The notes below the pieces were generated by a model. The model was not told the origin of the DNA. It did not search any database and saw nothing but the letters and a program-made list of their open reading frames with translations. From Chitinophagaceae bacterium (GTDB lineage: Bacteria > Bacteroidota > Bacteroidia > Chitinophagales > Chitinophagaceae), in assembly GCA_947447265.1 (NCBI GenBank), contig CANFKC010000001.1, forward strand, positions 124,001 through 188,000: a DNA stretch of 64,000 nt, given 5' to 3'. Both the position numbers and the translations under genes were made by a program. Shown piece by piece: positions 55,575 to 63,660 of this stretch; the stretch's first letter is position 1; the number at the start of each line of letters is the position of its first letter.

Positions 55575-57773
55575 ATGATGAAACAATTACTCTTCTGCTT
55601 TTCGCTATTACTGGCTTCAGTTACCGCGATAGCGCAGGATAGCTTTACCTGCAGGGCGCAAAGGTATATTGCCCAATATTCATGCTACGCAATGACCGAA
55701 CAGAAGCGCTGCGGCGTGCCGGCATCTGTAACACTGGCGCAGGGCGTACTGGAAACAGAAGCAGGCAAAAGCGAACTGGTATCGCTGGCCAACAACCACT
55801 TTGGCATTAAATGTAAAAACGACTATCAGGGCCCCAAAGTATACCATGATGACGACAGGCCGCAGGAGTGCTTTAAAATGTACCGCAGTGCCGAAGATTC
55901 TTATAAAGATCATTCTGACTACCTGAAAAGAAACAGGCGTTACGAACCGCTATTTAACTACCACCCTACCGACTACACTAATTGGGCCAAGGGCTTGAAG
56001 AAATGCGGCTATGCGACTAACCCTATTTACGCACAACGCCTCATTAAAATAATAGAAGATTTTAACCTGCAGGAGTATACGCTGAAGGCGCTAGATAACA
56101 CCACGCCGGAGCAGGCTTTACTTGTTGCGGCAAACCCGCTGCCGGATACCAAGGACACTAGCAAAACAGTGCAAGTAGCTGAAACGCCAAAACCTAGAAA
56201 AGAAATATTACTGGCGGCACAACCAAAGGCATTTGCAGCTATGCAGGCGGCCGATACCACTAAGAAACCTGCACCAGCGCCAACAGCTGATGCTGCTAAA
56301 AACGACGCACCTGTAGCAGCGGCGGCAGTAACTCCGGTAGCAGCACACCCGGTAGTTACCGATAGTGCAAAACCCGCACCAGTAGCACCTGTGGCACCCA
56401 ACCTGGCAGGCGATGTGAAATTTGACAGCGGCAAGGTTATAGTTATGAATGGTCTGAAAGCCTTCTATGCCAACAAAGGCGAAATGTTGCTGCAATACGC
56501 GGTTAAATACAAAATCCGCTACCAGAAGTTACTGGAAATAAACGAACTGCCTGATGCACCTTTAACTGCAAACACCCTGGTGTATCTTGAAAAGAAACAC
56601 AACGAAGGCACACACGCCAAACATACTGTAAAAGAGGGGGAAACATTGTTTATGATAGCGCAGGAAGAAGGCATTGTTTTAAAGCGCCTTTTAACGCTCA
56701 ACATGCTTGACCAAAATGATGAGCCTGCAATTGGCACAATACTGGAATTACAAAATGGTGCCACCCGCAAACCAGCGCTCAGAGCCACTCCAGCGCCTGA
56801 CCTGACCACCACTAACAATCGTTCTTTTGTGCAGCCGACCCCACCTGATGCGTTTGTTCAGGTTACACATGCAGCACCGGCGGATACAACAAAAGCAATT
56901 GTAAAAAAAGAAGTGAACCGCGACACTTACGTAACAACAATACACACGACTATTGATTCCGGAGCGAGAACTGAAACTGTGCCAGCAAAGCCGATGGAAC
57001 CAGCACCGGTAAAAAATGAAGTGGCCCAGGTTACCACAGACACTGTAAAGGACGAATTAGCTAGCTTGAAAGCAAAGCTGGATAAAGTGGTATACCCTGA
57101 AGATAACAGCCAGGTAAAAAAGGACAAGCCTGTAAAATCAGAGCCTATTATTTTATCGCCGATTGACGACAGGCCGGTTAAACCAAAAAAAGAGCCAAAA
57201 CAAAAACCTGTAGTAGCCGCGGCTGCAGCAGGCGATGATTTTTACACTGTTAAGAAAGGCGACAACCTTTTTAAAATTGCCGAGAGTAATAACACAACTG
57301 TTGCCGCTATTCTTGCCGTGAATGACATTGAAGCCGATGAATTGCACCTCGGCCAGAAGCTGCGCATGCCAGGCACAGATGAACCTGTTCGTAAAACGAA
57401 ACCAGCAGCCCATGTTGCAGCGGAACCAAAAACTGCAAAATACTATACCGTAAAGAAGGGTGATAACCTTTCAAACATCGCAGAAAACAATAACACTACT
57501 GTAGCCGCTATACTTGCCGTGAATGATATAGATGCTGACGACCTGCATTTAGGCCAGAAGCTGCACATGCCCGGCGCTGATGAAGCAACACACAAAGCAA
57601 AACCAGCCCATGCGGCAACGGAAAGTAAAACCGCAAAATACTATACAGTAAAGAATGGTGACAACCTTTCTAACATCGCCAAAAGGCAACATACTACCAT
57701 AAAAGAAATTGTAAGGCTGAACAAAATTGATGCTGACGAGCTGCATCTCGGACAGCAGTTACGTTTAAAATAA
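55575..57773 (+). CDS. Exported glucosaminidase-domain protein with LysM repeats
   Basis: 732 residues with a signal peptide (1-20, SVTAIAQ). Residues about 25-165 form a glucosaminidase (FlgJ/GH73-like) domain: ASVTLAQGVLETEAGKSELV with the putative catalytic glutamate, NNHFGIKCK, and GLKKCGYATNPIYAQ. A Pro/Ala/Thr-rich linker and two weaker LysM-like units follow (about 290-390). Three clear LysM domains end the protein near 556-598, 623-665 and 690-732 (YTVKKGDNLFKIAESNNTT type). It probably binds and cuts peptidoglycan during cell-wall turnover. hpt follows after 3 bp. Confidence 0.9.
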   Translation: MMKQLLFCFSLLLASVTAIAQDSFTCRAQRYIAQYSCYAMTEQKRCGVPASVTLAQGVLETEAGKSELVSLANNHFGIKCKNDYQGPKVYHDDDRPQECFKMYRSAEDSYKDHSDYLKRNRRYEPLFNYHPTDYTNWAKGLKKCGYATNPIYAQRLIKIIEDFNLQEYTLKALDNTTPEQALLVAANPLPDTKDTSKTVQVAETPKPRKEILLAAQPKAFAAMQAADTTKKPAPAPTADAAKNDAPVAAAAVTPVAAHPVVTDSAKPAPVAPVAPNLAGDVKFDSGKVIVMNGLKAFYANKGEMLLQYAVKYKIRYQKLLEINELPDAPLTANTLVYLEKKHNEGTHAKHTVKEGETLFMIAQEEGIVLKRLLTLNMLDQNDEPAIGTILELQNGATRKPALRATPAPDLTTTNNRSFVQPTPPDAFVQVTHAAPADTTKAIVKKEVNRDTYVTTIHTTIDSGARTETVPAKPMEPAPVKNEVAQVTTDTVKDELASLKAKLDKVVYPEDNSQVKKDKPVKSEPIILSPIDDRPVKPKKEPKQKPVVAAAAAGDDFYTVKKGDNLFKIAESNNTTVAAILAVNDIEADELHLGQKLRMPGTDEPVRKTKPAAHVAAEPKTAKYYTVKKGDNLSNIAENNNTTVAAILAVNDIDADDLHLGQKLHMPGADEATHKAKPAHAATESKTAKYYTVKNGDNLSNIAKRQHTTIKEIVRLNKIDADELHLGQQLRLK

Positions 57774-57776
57774 TAG

Positions 57777-58361
57777 ATGCGGCACAGCCCGCAGCATTAC
57801 AGCAAACCAGCAAAAAAACTAAACGCAGTGGCAGAAATTCAAATTCACGACAAGGTATTTGTATCCTTTATTTCAAAAGAAAAAATCAATGCCAGGCTTG
57901 CTGAGCTGGCTGCACAGATCAATGCTGATTATGCGGGTAAAAATCCCATCGTCATCGGTATTTTAAATGGCTCCTTCATTTTTGCCGCTGATATTTTTCG
58001 CCTGCTGACCATAGAAGCAGAAATATCATTTATTAAGCTTGCCTCTTACAAAGGCACCTCATCAACCGGCAATGTGGTAACAGCTATCGGGCTTGAAGAA
58101 ACCCTGAAAGGCCGCCACGTAATTATTGTGGAAGACATTATTGATACCGGAAAAACACTGCATTCTTTTTTACCTGAACTGCATAACCGCCAGGCGGCAT
58201 CAGTAAAAATAGCGACCTTCCTTTCAAAGCCTGAAGCGCTGAAATATGAGGTTAAAGCCGACTACTGCGCATTTGAAATTGAGAACAAATTTGTAGTTGG
58301 TTATGGCCTTGACTATGATGGTTTAGGCAGGAATATTCCTGAGTTGTACGTGCTGAAGTAA
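57777..58361 (+). CDS. hpt: Hypoxanthine phosphoribosyltransferase
   Basis: 194 residues from the ATG at 57777. Purine salvage: hypoxanthine or guanine plus PRPP to IMP or GMP. The PRPP motif IIVEDIIDTGKTL lies near residue 120; PIVIGILNGSFIFAADIFR and KVFVSFISKEKINARLAELA are typical. The first 17 residues are unusual for the family; a GTG at 57828 (opening VAEIQIHDK) would give the normal length and may be the true start. It begins 3 bp after the LysM gene stop. Confidence 0.94.
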   Translation: MRHSPQHYSKPAKKLNAVAEIQIHDKVFVSFISKEKINARLAELAAQINADYAGKNPIVIGILNGSFIFAADIFRLLTIEAEISFIKLASYKGTSSTGNVVTAIGLEETLKGRHVIIVEDIIDTGKTLHSFLPELHNRQAASVKIATFLSKPEALKYEVKADYCAFEIENKFVVGYGLDYDGLGRNIPELYVLK

Positions 58362-58371
58362 ACTACCATTT

Positions 58372-59298
58372 ATGGCAACTGCAGATGCATTCCGAAAGCT
58401 GGCATTAGCCTTTCCCGAGGCTACTGAAGAGCCACACTTTGAAAAGACATCTTTCAGAGTGCGGAAGAAAATATTCGCTACTATGGCCGCTGATAAAAAG
58501 CAGGCTATGGTGATGCTGCCAGTAGTAGAACAATCTGTTTTCTGCGAAATAGACAAAGCAATTATTTACCCCGTGACCGGCCATTGGGGTAAAATGGGCT
58601 GCACCATTTTTGAACTGCCTAAAGTGGCTCAAGACATACTTAAAGAGGCACTTACCGCCGCGTACATTAAAGTGGCACCCAAGGCGCTTACCGCAATAAT
58701 AAACGGCAGCGCCGCAACACCTGAAGACGATCCGCACACTTACTTTGCTACACCGGCTGAATTTAGAAAATGGCTGGAAAAGAACCACGAAAAGAAGACG
58801 GAGTTAATAGTTGGATTTCATAAAGTTGGTAGCGGAAAGCCGAGCATCACCTGGCCCGAATCGGTAGACCAGGCGCTGTGTTTTGGGTGGATAGATGGTA
58901 TAAGGCGTAATATTGATAAAGACAGTTACAGCATCCGTTTTACGCCACGCAAAGCCAGCGGCATCTGGAGTGCGGTGAACCTGAAAAAAATAGAAGAACT
59001 GACCGAAAAAGGGTTGATGCAACCTGCCGGAATTGCTGTTTATAATAAACGGCAGGAAAGCAGGTCGAAAATATACAGCCATGAAATTGCGCCCGTTGCT
59101 TTGAGCCAAGAATTTCTGGAAAAGCTACAGGGAAACGAAGCCGCATGGAGTTATTTTCAGGCGAAGCCGGCATCGTATCGCAACCCTGCAACTAATTGGG
59201 TAATGGGCGCGAAGCAGGAAGCAACACGGCTGAAGCGGCTGAATGAACTGATAACAGATTCCGCAGCCGGCAGGAAAATTAAATTGCTCAACTACTAA
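58372..59298 (+). CDS. Fused MmcQ/YjbR-like and YdeI/OmpD-associated protein
   Basis: 308 residues containing two families usually encoded separately. Residues 1-112 read as MmcQ/YjbR (FRKLALAFPEATEEPHFEKTSFRV, ATMAADKKQAMVMLP, AYIKVAPKAL). Residues about 120-308 read as YdeI/OmpD-associated (FRKWLEKNHEKKTELIVGFHK, SVDQALCFGWIDGIRRNID, FTPRKASGIWSAVNLKKIEELTEKGLM). YjbR has a DNA-binding-like fold; YdeI is linked to antimicrobial-peptide resistance in some bacteria. The joint role is unknown. Packed between hpt (10 bp) and aroE (2 bp). Confidence 0.85.
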   Translation: MATADAFRKLALAFPEATEEPHFEKTSFRVRKKIFATMAADKKQAMVMLPVVEQSVFCEIDKAIIYPVTGHWGKMGCTIFELPKVAQDILKEALTAAYIKVAPKALTAIINGSAATPEDDPHTYFATPAEFRKWLEKNHEKKTELIVGFHKVGSGKPSITWPESVDQALCFGWIDGIRRNIDKDSYSIRFTPRKASGIWSAVNLKKIEELTEKGLMQPAGIAVYNKRQESRSKIYSHEIAPVALSQEFLEKLQGNEAAWSYFQAKPASYRNPATNWVMGAKQEATRLKRLNELITDSAAGRKIKLLNY

Positions 59299-59300
59299 AC

Positions 59301-60038
59301 ATGCCAGCAACCTACGGACTTATCGGATACCCGCTCACGCATTCTTTTTCGCCTGGCTATTTCGCAAAGAAATTTGCGGCCAATAAAATAGACGCAGCGT
59401 ATAATTTATTTCCTTTAGCAGACATTCAATCCTTCCCACAGTTATTGGCCGCTACAGAGGGCCTTAAAGGCCTGAATGTAACGATACCGCATAAAGCCGC
59501 TATAATGCCATTTTTAAGTGCCATAGACCCCGTTGCGGCTGCAATAGGCGCAGTCAATTGCATTAACATCAGCGAGGGCGTAACGACAGGCTATAATACC
59601 GATGCAAGCGGGTTTGAAAACAGTCTTCATCCCCTACTGAAACCTCACCATGATAAGGCACTGGTACTAGGTAATGGAGGCGCATCAAAAGCAGTTATTT
59701 ACACCCTTAAAAAATTGGGCATCGCGTGCACTGTGGTTTCGCGCAATGCGGGTGAGGAAACATTGTTTTATACTGATATTACGGCCGAGACGATTAGCGA
59801 AAACACGCTTATCATTAATACTACGCCGCTTGGCATGTACCCGGTAGTTGATGAATATCCGCACATACCCTATGCAGCTATCTGTAGCAGGCATCTGCTT
59901 TACGACCTGATCTATAACCCCGAAGAAACACGCTTCTTAAGCCTGGGCAAAGCGAAAGGTGCTGCCATTAAGAATGGTTTAGAAATGCTGCACCTTCAAG
60001 CAGAAGCAAGCTGGGATATCTGGAATGCAAAAGAATAA
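59301..60038 (+). CDS. aroE: Shikimate dehydrogenase
   Basis: 245 residues. Reduces 3-dehydroshikimate to shikimate with NADPH. The substrate domain has LIGYPLTHSFSPGYF, NVTIPHKAAIMPFL (catalytic lysine), AIGAVNCI and GYNTDASGF (catalytic aspartate). The NADP domain has LGNGGASKAVIYTLKKLG, followed by INTTPLGMYP and the closing GLEMLHLQAEASWDIW. It is slightly shorter than the E. coli enzyme. It follows the MmcQ/YdeI fusion after 2 bp and is last of a tight rightward run. Confidence 0.96.
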   Translation: MPATYGLIGYPLTHSFSPGYFAKKFAANKIDAAYNLFPLADIQSFPQLLAATEGLKGLNVTIPHKAAIMPFLSAIDPVAAAIGAVNCINISEGVTTGYNTDASGFENSLHPLLKPHHDKALVLGNGGASKAVIYTLKKLGIACTVVSRNAGEETLFYTDITAETISENTLIINTTPLGMYPVVDEYPHIPYAAICSRHLLYDLIYNPEETRFLSLGKAKGAAIKNGLEMLHLQAEASWDIWNAKE

Positions 60039-60505
60039 AACCAGGGGCTAATGCATTAGCATACAATGTTAGAGTAAGTGTTCAACTCCTTCGGAGTTGG
60101 CATTTGAAATTCATTTACCGTGAGTTTCACTCACGGCTATTCCAAGTTAAGCCCTTCGGGCTATATCATTGACATCCTGGGCTTTATCCCCAGCCTTCGT
60201 CTGCAGTGCAACCAGGTGACCGCGAAGTGTTTTCAATATGTGAATTGCCCCTTAGGGGCTGCCGCTCTGTAGCAAAGCCATCTTTTAGGATTATGCTCCG
60301 TAAGGAGCTACCCAATAGGGGCAAAAAAATAGGGTATCCTGCCATGCGGGAATAAACCAATTGGGTGGCACTACGGCTACCAAGCCGTTGCACAAACGGA
60401 GCATTCCATGAAATGTAGTGCAGATGTAAAAATGTGGACAAAAATTTTTCAGCTATTGCGCGCACCTTTTAAATAGGCTTCAATGAATGAGCAAAACCTT
60501 ACTTA
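60039..60505. repeat. Multi-hairpin intergenic element between convergent genes
   Basis: No gene is credible here. From about 60085 to 60330 several short perfect hairpins follow each other: AACTCCTTCGGAGTT, CCGTGAG-TTTCA-CTCACGG, AGCCCTTCGGGCT, GCCCCTTAGGGGC and GCTCCGTAAGGAGC, with a CTACGGCTACCAAG segment near 60390. The loops are mostly TTCG-like. The same style occurs at about 20870-20990. It may act as a two-way transcription stop, or be a dispersed non-coding repeat. Confidence 0.7.
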
Positions 60506-61297
60506 CTAGCCTACAGTATAATAAACACAGGTTGTCACAAAATTGCGCAGAAAAGGAATCCAGGTTAAAGGCGCCCATTGTTTGCGAGGCGTCAGGCCAA
60601 ATTTGAATTGGTAAATAGGGTTAATAAGATAATGCTGCTTGTTAAGCACCTTTAAACCACTTTGTTTAATAATACGCTCAAACCGTTCTATTGTGATTTG
60701 CGTATCCTTAATTTCCATCTGGTCCTTTATTACAGCCTCGTCCTCTCCAGACATTCTCAGGATTGCTTTGTGTAAAGGGCGCGGCAAAATATGATAGTAA
60801 GGTATTCTGCTGGCCCACTTGGTATGGCATACCTGCTGATGGCCACCAAAAGGCATGTACCATGGCGGAAAACCAAAAAATATCTGGCCACCCGGTTTCA
60901 ATAAAGTTTTTAGATAAGGAATAAATTTCTCCTGCTCGTAAACGTGCTCTATCACGTCTTTAAGAATAATTACATCAAAGTAATTCTTGAAGCGGCTTGT
61001 AAAGGCTTCATCATAAATATTCTGGCATAAAAACTCCACCTTTCCTTCCTTCACATCTTTCTCCAACATCTCATTGGCTATGTCAATTCTTTCTGATGCC
61101 AGGTCTACGCCTACACAGATGGAACCTTTTTCCATAAAAGGTACAAGAACGCCACCTTCGCCGGTACCCACTTCCAGTACTGTTTTGCCTTTGCCCAATG
61201 GCATCGTCTTTTCTATGAATGGTAGCACATAAGCGGCTGAATTTTCAACCTGCTGATTGTAACGTACTTTATAGTCTAAGTGCTGTTTGAGCGCCAA
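60506..61297 (-). CDS. Class I SAM-dependent methyltransferase
   Basis: 263 residues from a TTG at 61297; no in-frame ATG lies between it and the -7 element. Motif I is VLEVGTGEGGVLVPF near residue 40, followed by VGVDLASERIDIA, VIILKDVIEHVYEQEKFIPYL and LLKPGGQIFFGFPPWYMPFGGHQQ. The C-terminal third (VCHTKWASRIPYYHILPRPL onward) is probably substrate-specific. It resembles methyltransferases found with polysaccharide genes, but no such cluster is visible here. Substrate unknown. Confidence 0.85.
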   Translation of the reverse strand: MALKQHLDYKVRYNQQVENSAAYVLPFIEKTMPLGKGKTVLEVGTGEGGVLVPFMEKGSICVGVDLASERIDIANEMLEKDVKEGKVEFLCQNIYDEAFTSRFKNYFDVIILKDVIEHVYEQEKFIPYLKTLLKPGGQIFFGFPPWYMPFGGHQQVCHTKWASRIPYYHILPRPLHKAILRMSGEDEAVIKDQMEIKDTQITIERFERIIKQSGLKVLNKQHYLINPIYQFKFGLTPRKQWAPLTWIPFLRNFVTTCVYYTVG

Positions 61298-61330
61298 TGG
61301 TTTGAGTTTAGTTGGTCCGTTTGAAACGAC

Positions 61331-61338
61331 AAATTTAC
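61331..61338 (-). promoter_or_regulatory. -7 element for the methyltransferase
   Basis: TAAATTTG on the minus strand, 33 nt before the TTG start, overlapping the last codon of the upstream DAHP synthase gene. Confidence 0.45.
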
Positions 61339-62411
61339 TTTTTTATTTCTTCTTCTGTAGTGCCGAGTATGGTTAATTGCCTGCGAATGCTTTCATGGTG
61401 TATTTTTTCGTAGAGGCCAACAATAAATTCCGGCGACAAATTGTGCTTTTCAGCCCGATCTGTTGTAACCGCAACTATCTCACGCCACCGTGCCGGCTGG
61501 TATGCCGTCATGTTGCAAACCTTCTTTACTTCACCTATCTGCGAACTGATTTCCAATCGTTTAGCCAACAGATCAATCACTTCAGCATCAACTGCATCCA
61601 TCAACTGGCGCAGGTATTCGAGTTGCACCTGGCTGCTCATATCACTGGTCGATTCCGTTCTTACTATCAGGTTAGCCAGTATTTCGCCGAGCCTTGCCGG
61701 TGTTATTTGTTGCTTTGCATCGCTCATGGCCTCATCCGGGTTCGGATGCGTTTCTATCATCAGTCCATCAAAATGCATATCCATAGCTTTCTGGGCTACC
61801 TCAGCTATAAGGCTCCTGCTACCGGTAATATGGCTGGGGTCGCAAATAATAGCCAGTTCCGGCAAACGTCTTTTTAATTCAATAGGTATGGGCCAGTTGG
61901 GCTGGTTCCGGTAGCCAACTGATGAACTATAGCCTGAAAATCCCCGGTGTATGGCTGCCACATCTTCAATCCCTACTTTTTCAAACCTTTCTATCGCGCC
62001 CATCCAAAGCTCAATATCGGGGTTAACAGGGTTTTTCACCATAACCGGCACATTTGTTCCGCGAAGGGCATCGGCAAGTTTTTGCACCTGGAAAGGATTT
62101 ACTGTAGTGCGGGCACCTATCCACAATACATCAGCGCCATAAGATAGTGCGAGTTCAATGTGCGCAGGTTCGGCAACCTCTACTGTAAATTTAATACCGT
62201 ATTGTCTCTTCGCCTCCTGCAACCAACTGAGCGCCTCGGCGCCATAACCTTCAAAAGAGCCGGGGCGGGTACGAGGCTTCCACACACCTGCCCTGAAAAG
62301 ATGAATATTTAACGGGGCCAACCCTGCCGCGGTTTCCAACACCTGTTCCTGACTTTCGGCACTACATGGCCCGGCAATTAAAAATGGCTTATCCGTATTA
62401 AAAAATGACAT
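61335..62411 (-). CDS. Bifunctional DAHP synthase / chorismate mutase (type II)
   Basis: 358 residues. Residues about 1-250 are a KDO8P-type 3-deoxy-7-phosphoheptulonate synthase (LIAGPCSAESQEQVLETA, FRAGVWKPRTRPGSFEG, CDPSHITGSR and MIETHPNPDEAMSDA). Residues about 262-350 are an AroQ chorismate mutase (LRQLMDAVDAEVIDLLAKRLEISSQIGEVK). The fusion, common in Bacteroidota, lets the mutase domain mediate feedback by prephenate in studied examples. It opens the shikimate pathway; aroE lies nearby but converges on it across the methyltransferase. A -7 element sits 4 nt before the ATG. Confidence 0.95.
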   Translation of the reverse strand: MSFFNTDKPFLIAGPCSAESQEQVLETAAGLAPLNIHLFRAGVWKPRTRPGSFEGYGAEALSWLQEAKRQYGIKFTVEVAEPAHIELALSYGADVLWIGARTTVNPFQVQKLADALRGTNVPVMVKNPVNPDIELWMGAIERFEKVGIEDVAAIHRGFSGYSSSVGYRNQPNWPIPIELKRRLPELAIICDPSHITGSRSLIAEVAQKAMDMHFDGLMIETHPNPDEAMSDAKQQITPARLGEILANLIVRTESTSDMSSQVQLEYLRQLMDAVDAEVIDLLAKRLEISSQIGEVKKVCNMTAYQPARWREIVAVTTDRAEKHNLSPEFIVGLYEKIHHESIRRQLTILGTTEEEIKK

Positions 62412-62415
62412 ACTG

Positions 62416-62423
62416 CAAAAGTA
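62416..62423 (-). promoter_or_regulatory. -7 element abutting the DAHP synthase start
   Basis: TACTTTTG on the minus strand with 4 nt (CAGT) before the ATG at 62411. Confidence 0.5.
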
Positions 62424-62650
62424 CTGGCTAAACTGCTTAATTACCTCAAACCTGTAATGATTATACTTTATTGGTGCATATAGAAAGTTAATGAAGTGAG
62501 CTGAGACGATTACCTCTCAAAGCGCTGGCTTTAGCTATTTGCATTACATGCCAATGTTATAACAATTTAAAGTGCGCATGTAACAACTTGGTATCTTATT
62601 TACGCATCTTTGCATTGCCTGCTGCGCAGGATAATCTCAATCTGATTGCT

Positions 62651-63457
62651 ATGAAAAAATTTATATTTTACTTCTGCCTTGTAACGTTATTCGCATCGGC
62701 ACCGATTTTATATTCCTGCCATAAAAACGCAAATGGCCGCAATACTTTAAACCTGGTCGATGATGCAACGGTGCTCTCACTTTCAAGCCAGCAGTACAGC
62801 ACGTTTATCGCAACCAATCCGCCTATCACCGGCACCCCGGCAGCATTAATGGTGCAGCGCGTGGGCAGCAGGTTAACATCCGCTGTTCAAACCTACCTGA
62901 GCGGGAAGGGCCAGGCAAACTTAATTGATAACTATCAGTGGGAATTTAACCTGGTGGGTAATAGTGAAGTCAACGCCTGGTGCCTGCCGGGCGGCAAGAT
63001 TGTAGTATATACGGGCATTCTTCCATTAGTACAAAATGATACTGACCTTGCCGTGGTTATGGGGCATGAAATTTCGCATGCGATACTCAAACACGGTAAT
63101 GAGCGGATGAGCGAACAATTGATTGTGCAATATGGTGGCGCCGCATTGTCTGTTTTATTATCATCAAAGCCAGCTGAAACGCAACAACTATTCAATAGCG
63201 CTTATGGTATTAGCAGCACGCTGGGCGTACTCGCTTTTTCCCGTAAGCAGGAAAATGAAGCAGACGAAAGTGGTTTATACATAATGGCTACTGCTGGCTA
63301 TAACCCTAATGCAGCGATAGGCTTTTGGGAACGTATGAAGGCACAAAGCGGAGGCTCGTCAGTGCCTGCTTTCTTAAGCACACACCCCAGCGACGATACC
63401 CGTATACAGAATATTAAGGACCTGATGCCGAAGGCATTAGCTTATTACCACCCGTAG
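62651..63457 (+). CDS. M48 family metalloprotease, lipoprotein
   Basis: 268 residues from the ATG at 62651, which gives a lipoprotein signal (ILYSC, Cys23). The zinc site is HEISH at 139-143 with a downstream ENEADESGLYIM glutamate. QWEFNLVGNSEVNAWCLPGGKIVVYTGIL and LSTHPSDDTRIQNI are typical of the Oma1/BepA-like M48 branch. No TPR tail, unlike BepA. Probably a periplasmic or outer-membrane quality-control protease. A CATCTTTG at 62605-62612 is one base off the -7 pattern. Confidence 0.93.
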   Translation: MKKFIFYFCLVTLFASAPILYSCHKNANGRNTLNLVDDATVLSLSSQQYSTFIATNPPITGTPAALMVQRVGSRLTSAVQTYLSGKGQANLIDNYQWEFNLVGNSEVNAWCLPGGKIVVYTGILPLVQNDTDLAVVMGHEISHAILKHGNERMSEQLIVQYGGAALSVLLSSKPAETQQLFNSAYGISSTLGVLAFSRKQENEADESGLYIMATAGYNPNAAIGFWERMKAQSGGSSVPAFLSTHPSDDTRIQNIKDLMPKALAYYHP

Positions 63458-63660
63458 GATGACGTCAATAAGCAAGGGCGCAAAGCCGCATGCCAGAAAT
63501 AATACAATATTTAAGAGGTGCAACTAAAAAAACTGGAAAACCTTCGGTCAATTGGATTTCACCCCCGGTTTCTGCTAACAATTGTCACGGCTGCTAGTGG
63601 GCATAATTTAAAACCACTACCACCATTACCTATCTATATCGCCGTGTAATTTATGGCGTA

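Noticed and set aside
60184-60465. 93-codon minus-strand frame in the aroE-methyltransferase gap
   Set aside because: It runs through the row of hairpins; the peptide is basic and low-complexity with no signal peptide or family. Repeats of this type often give false genes.
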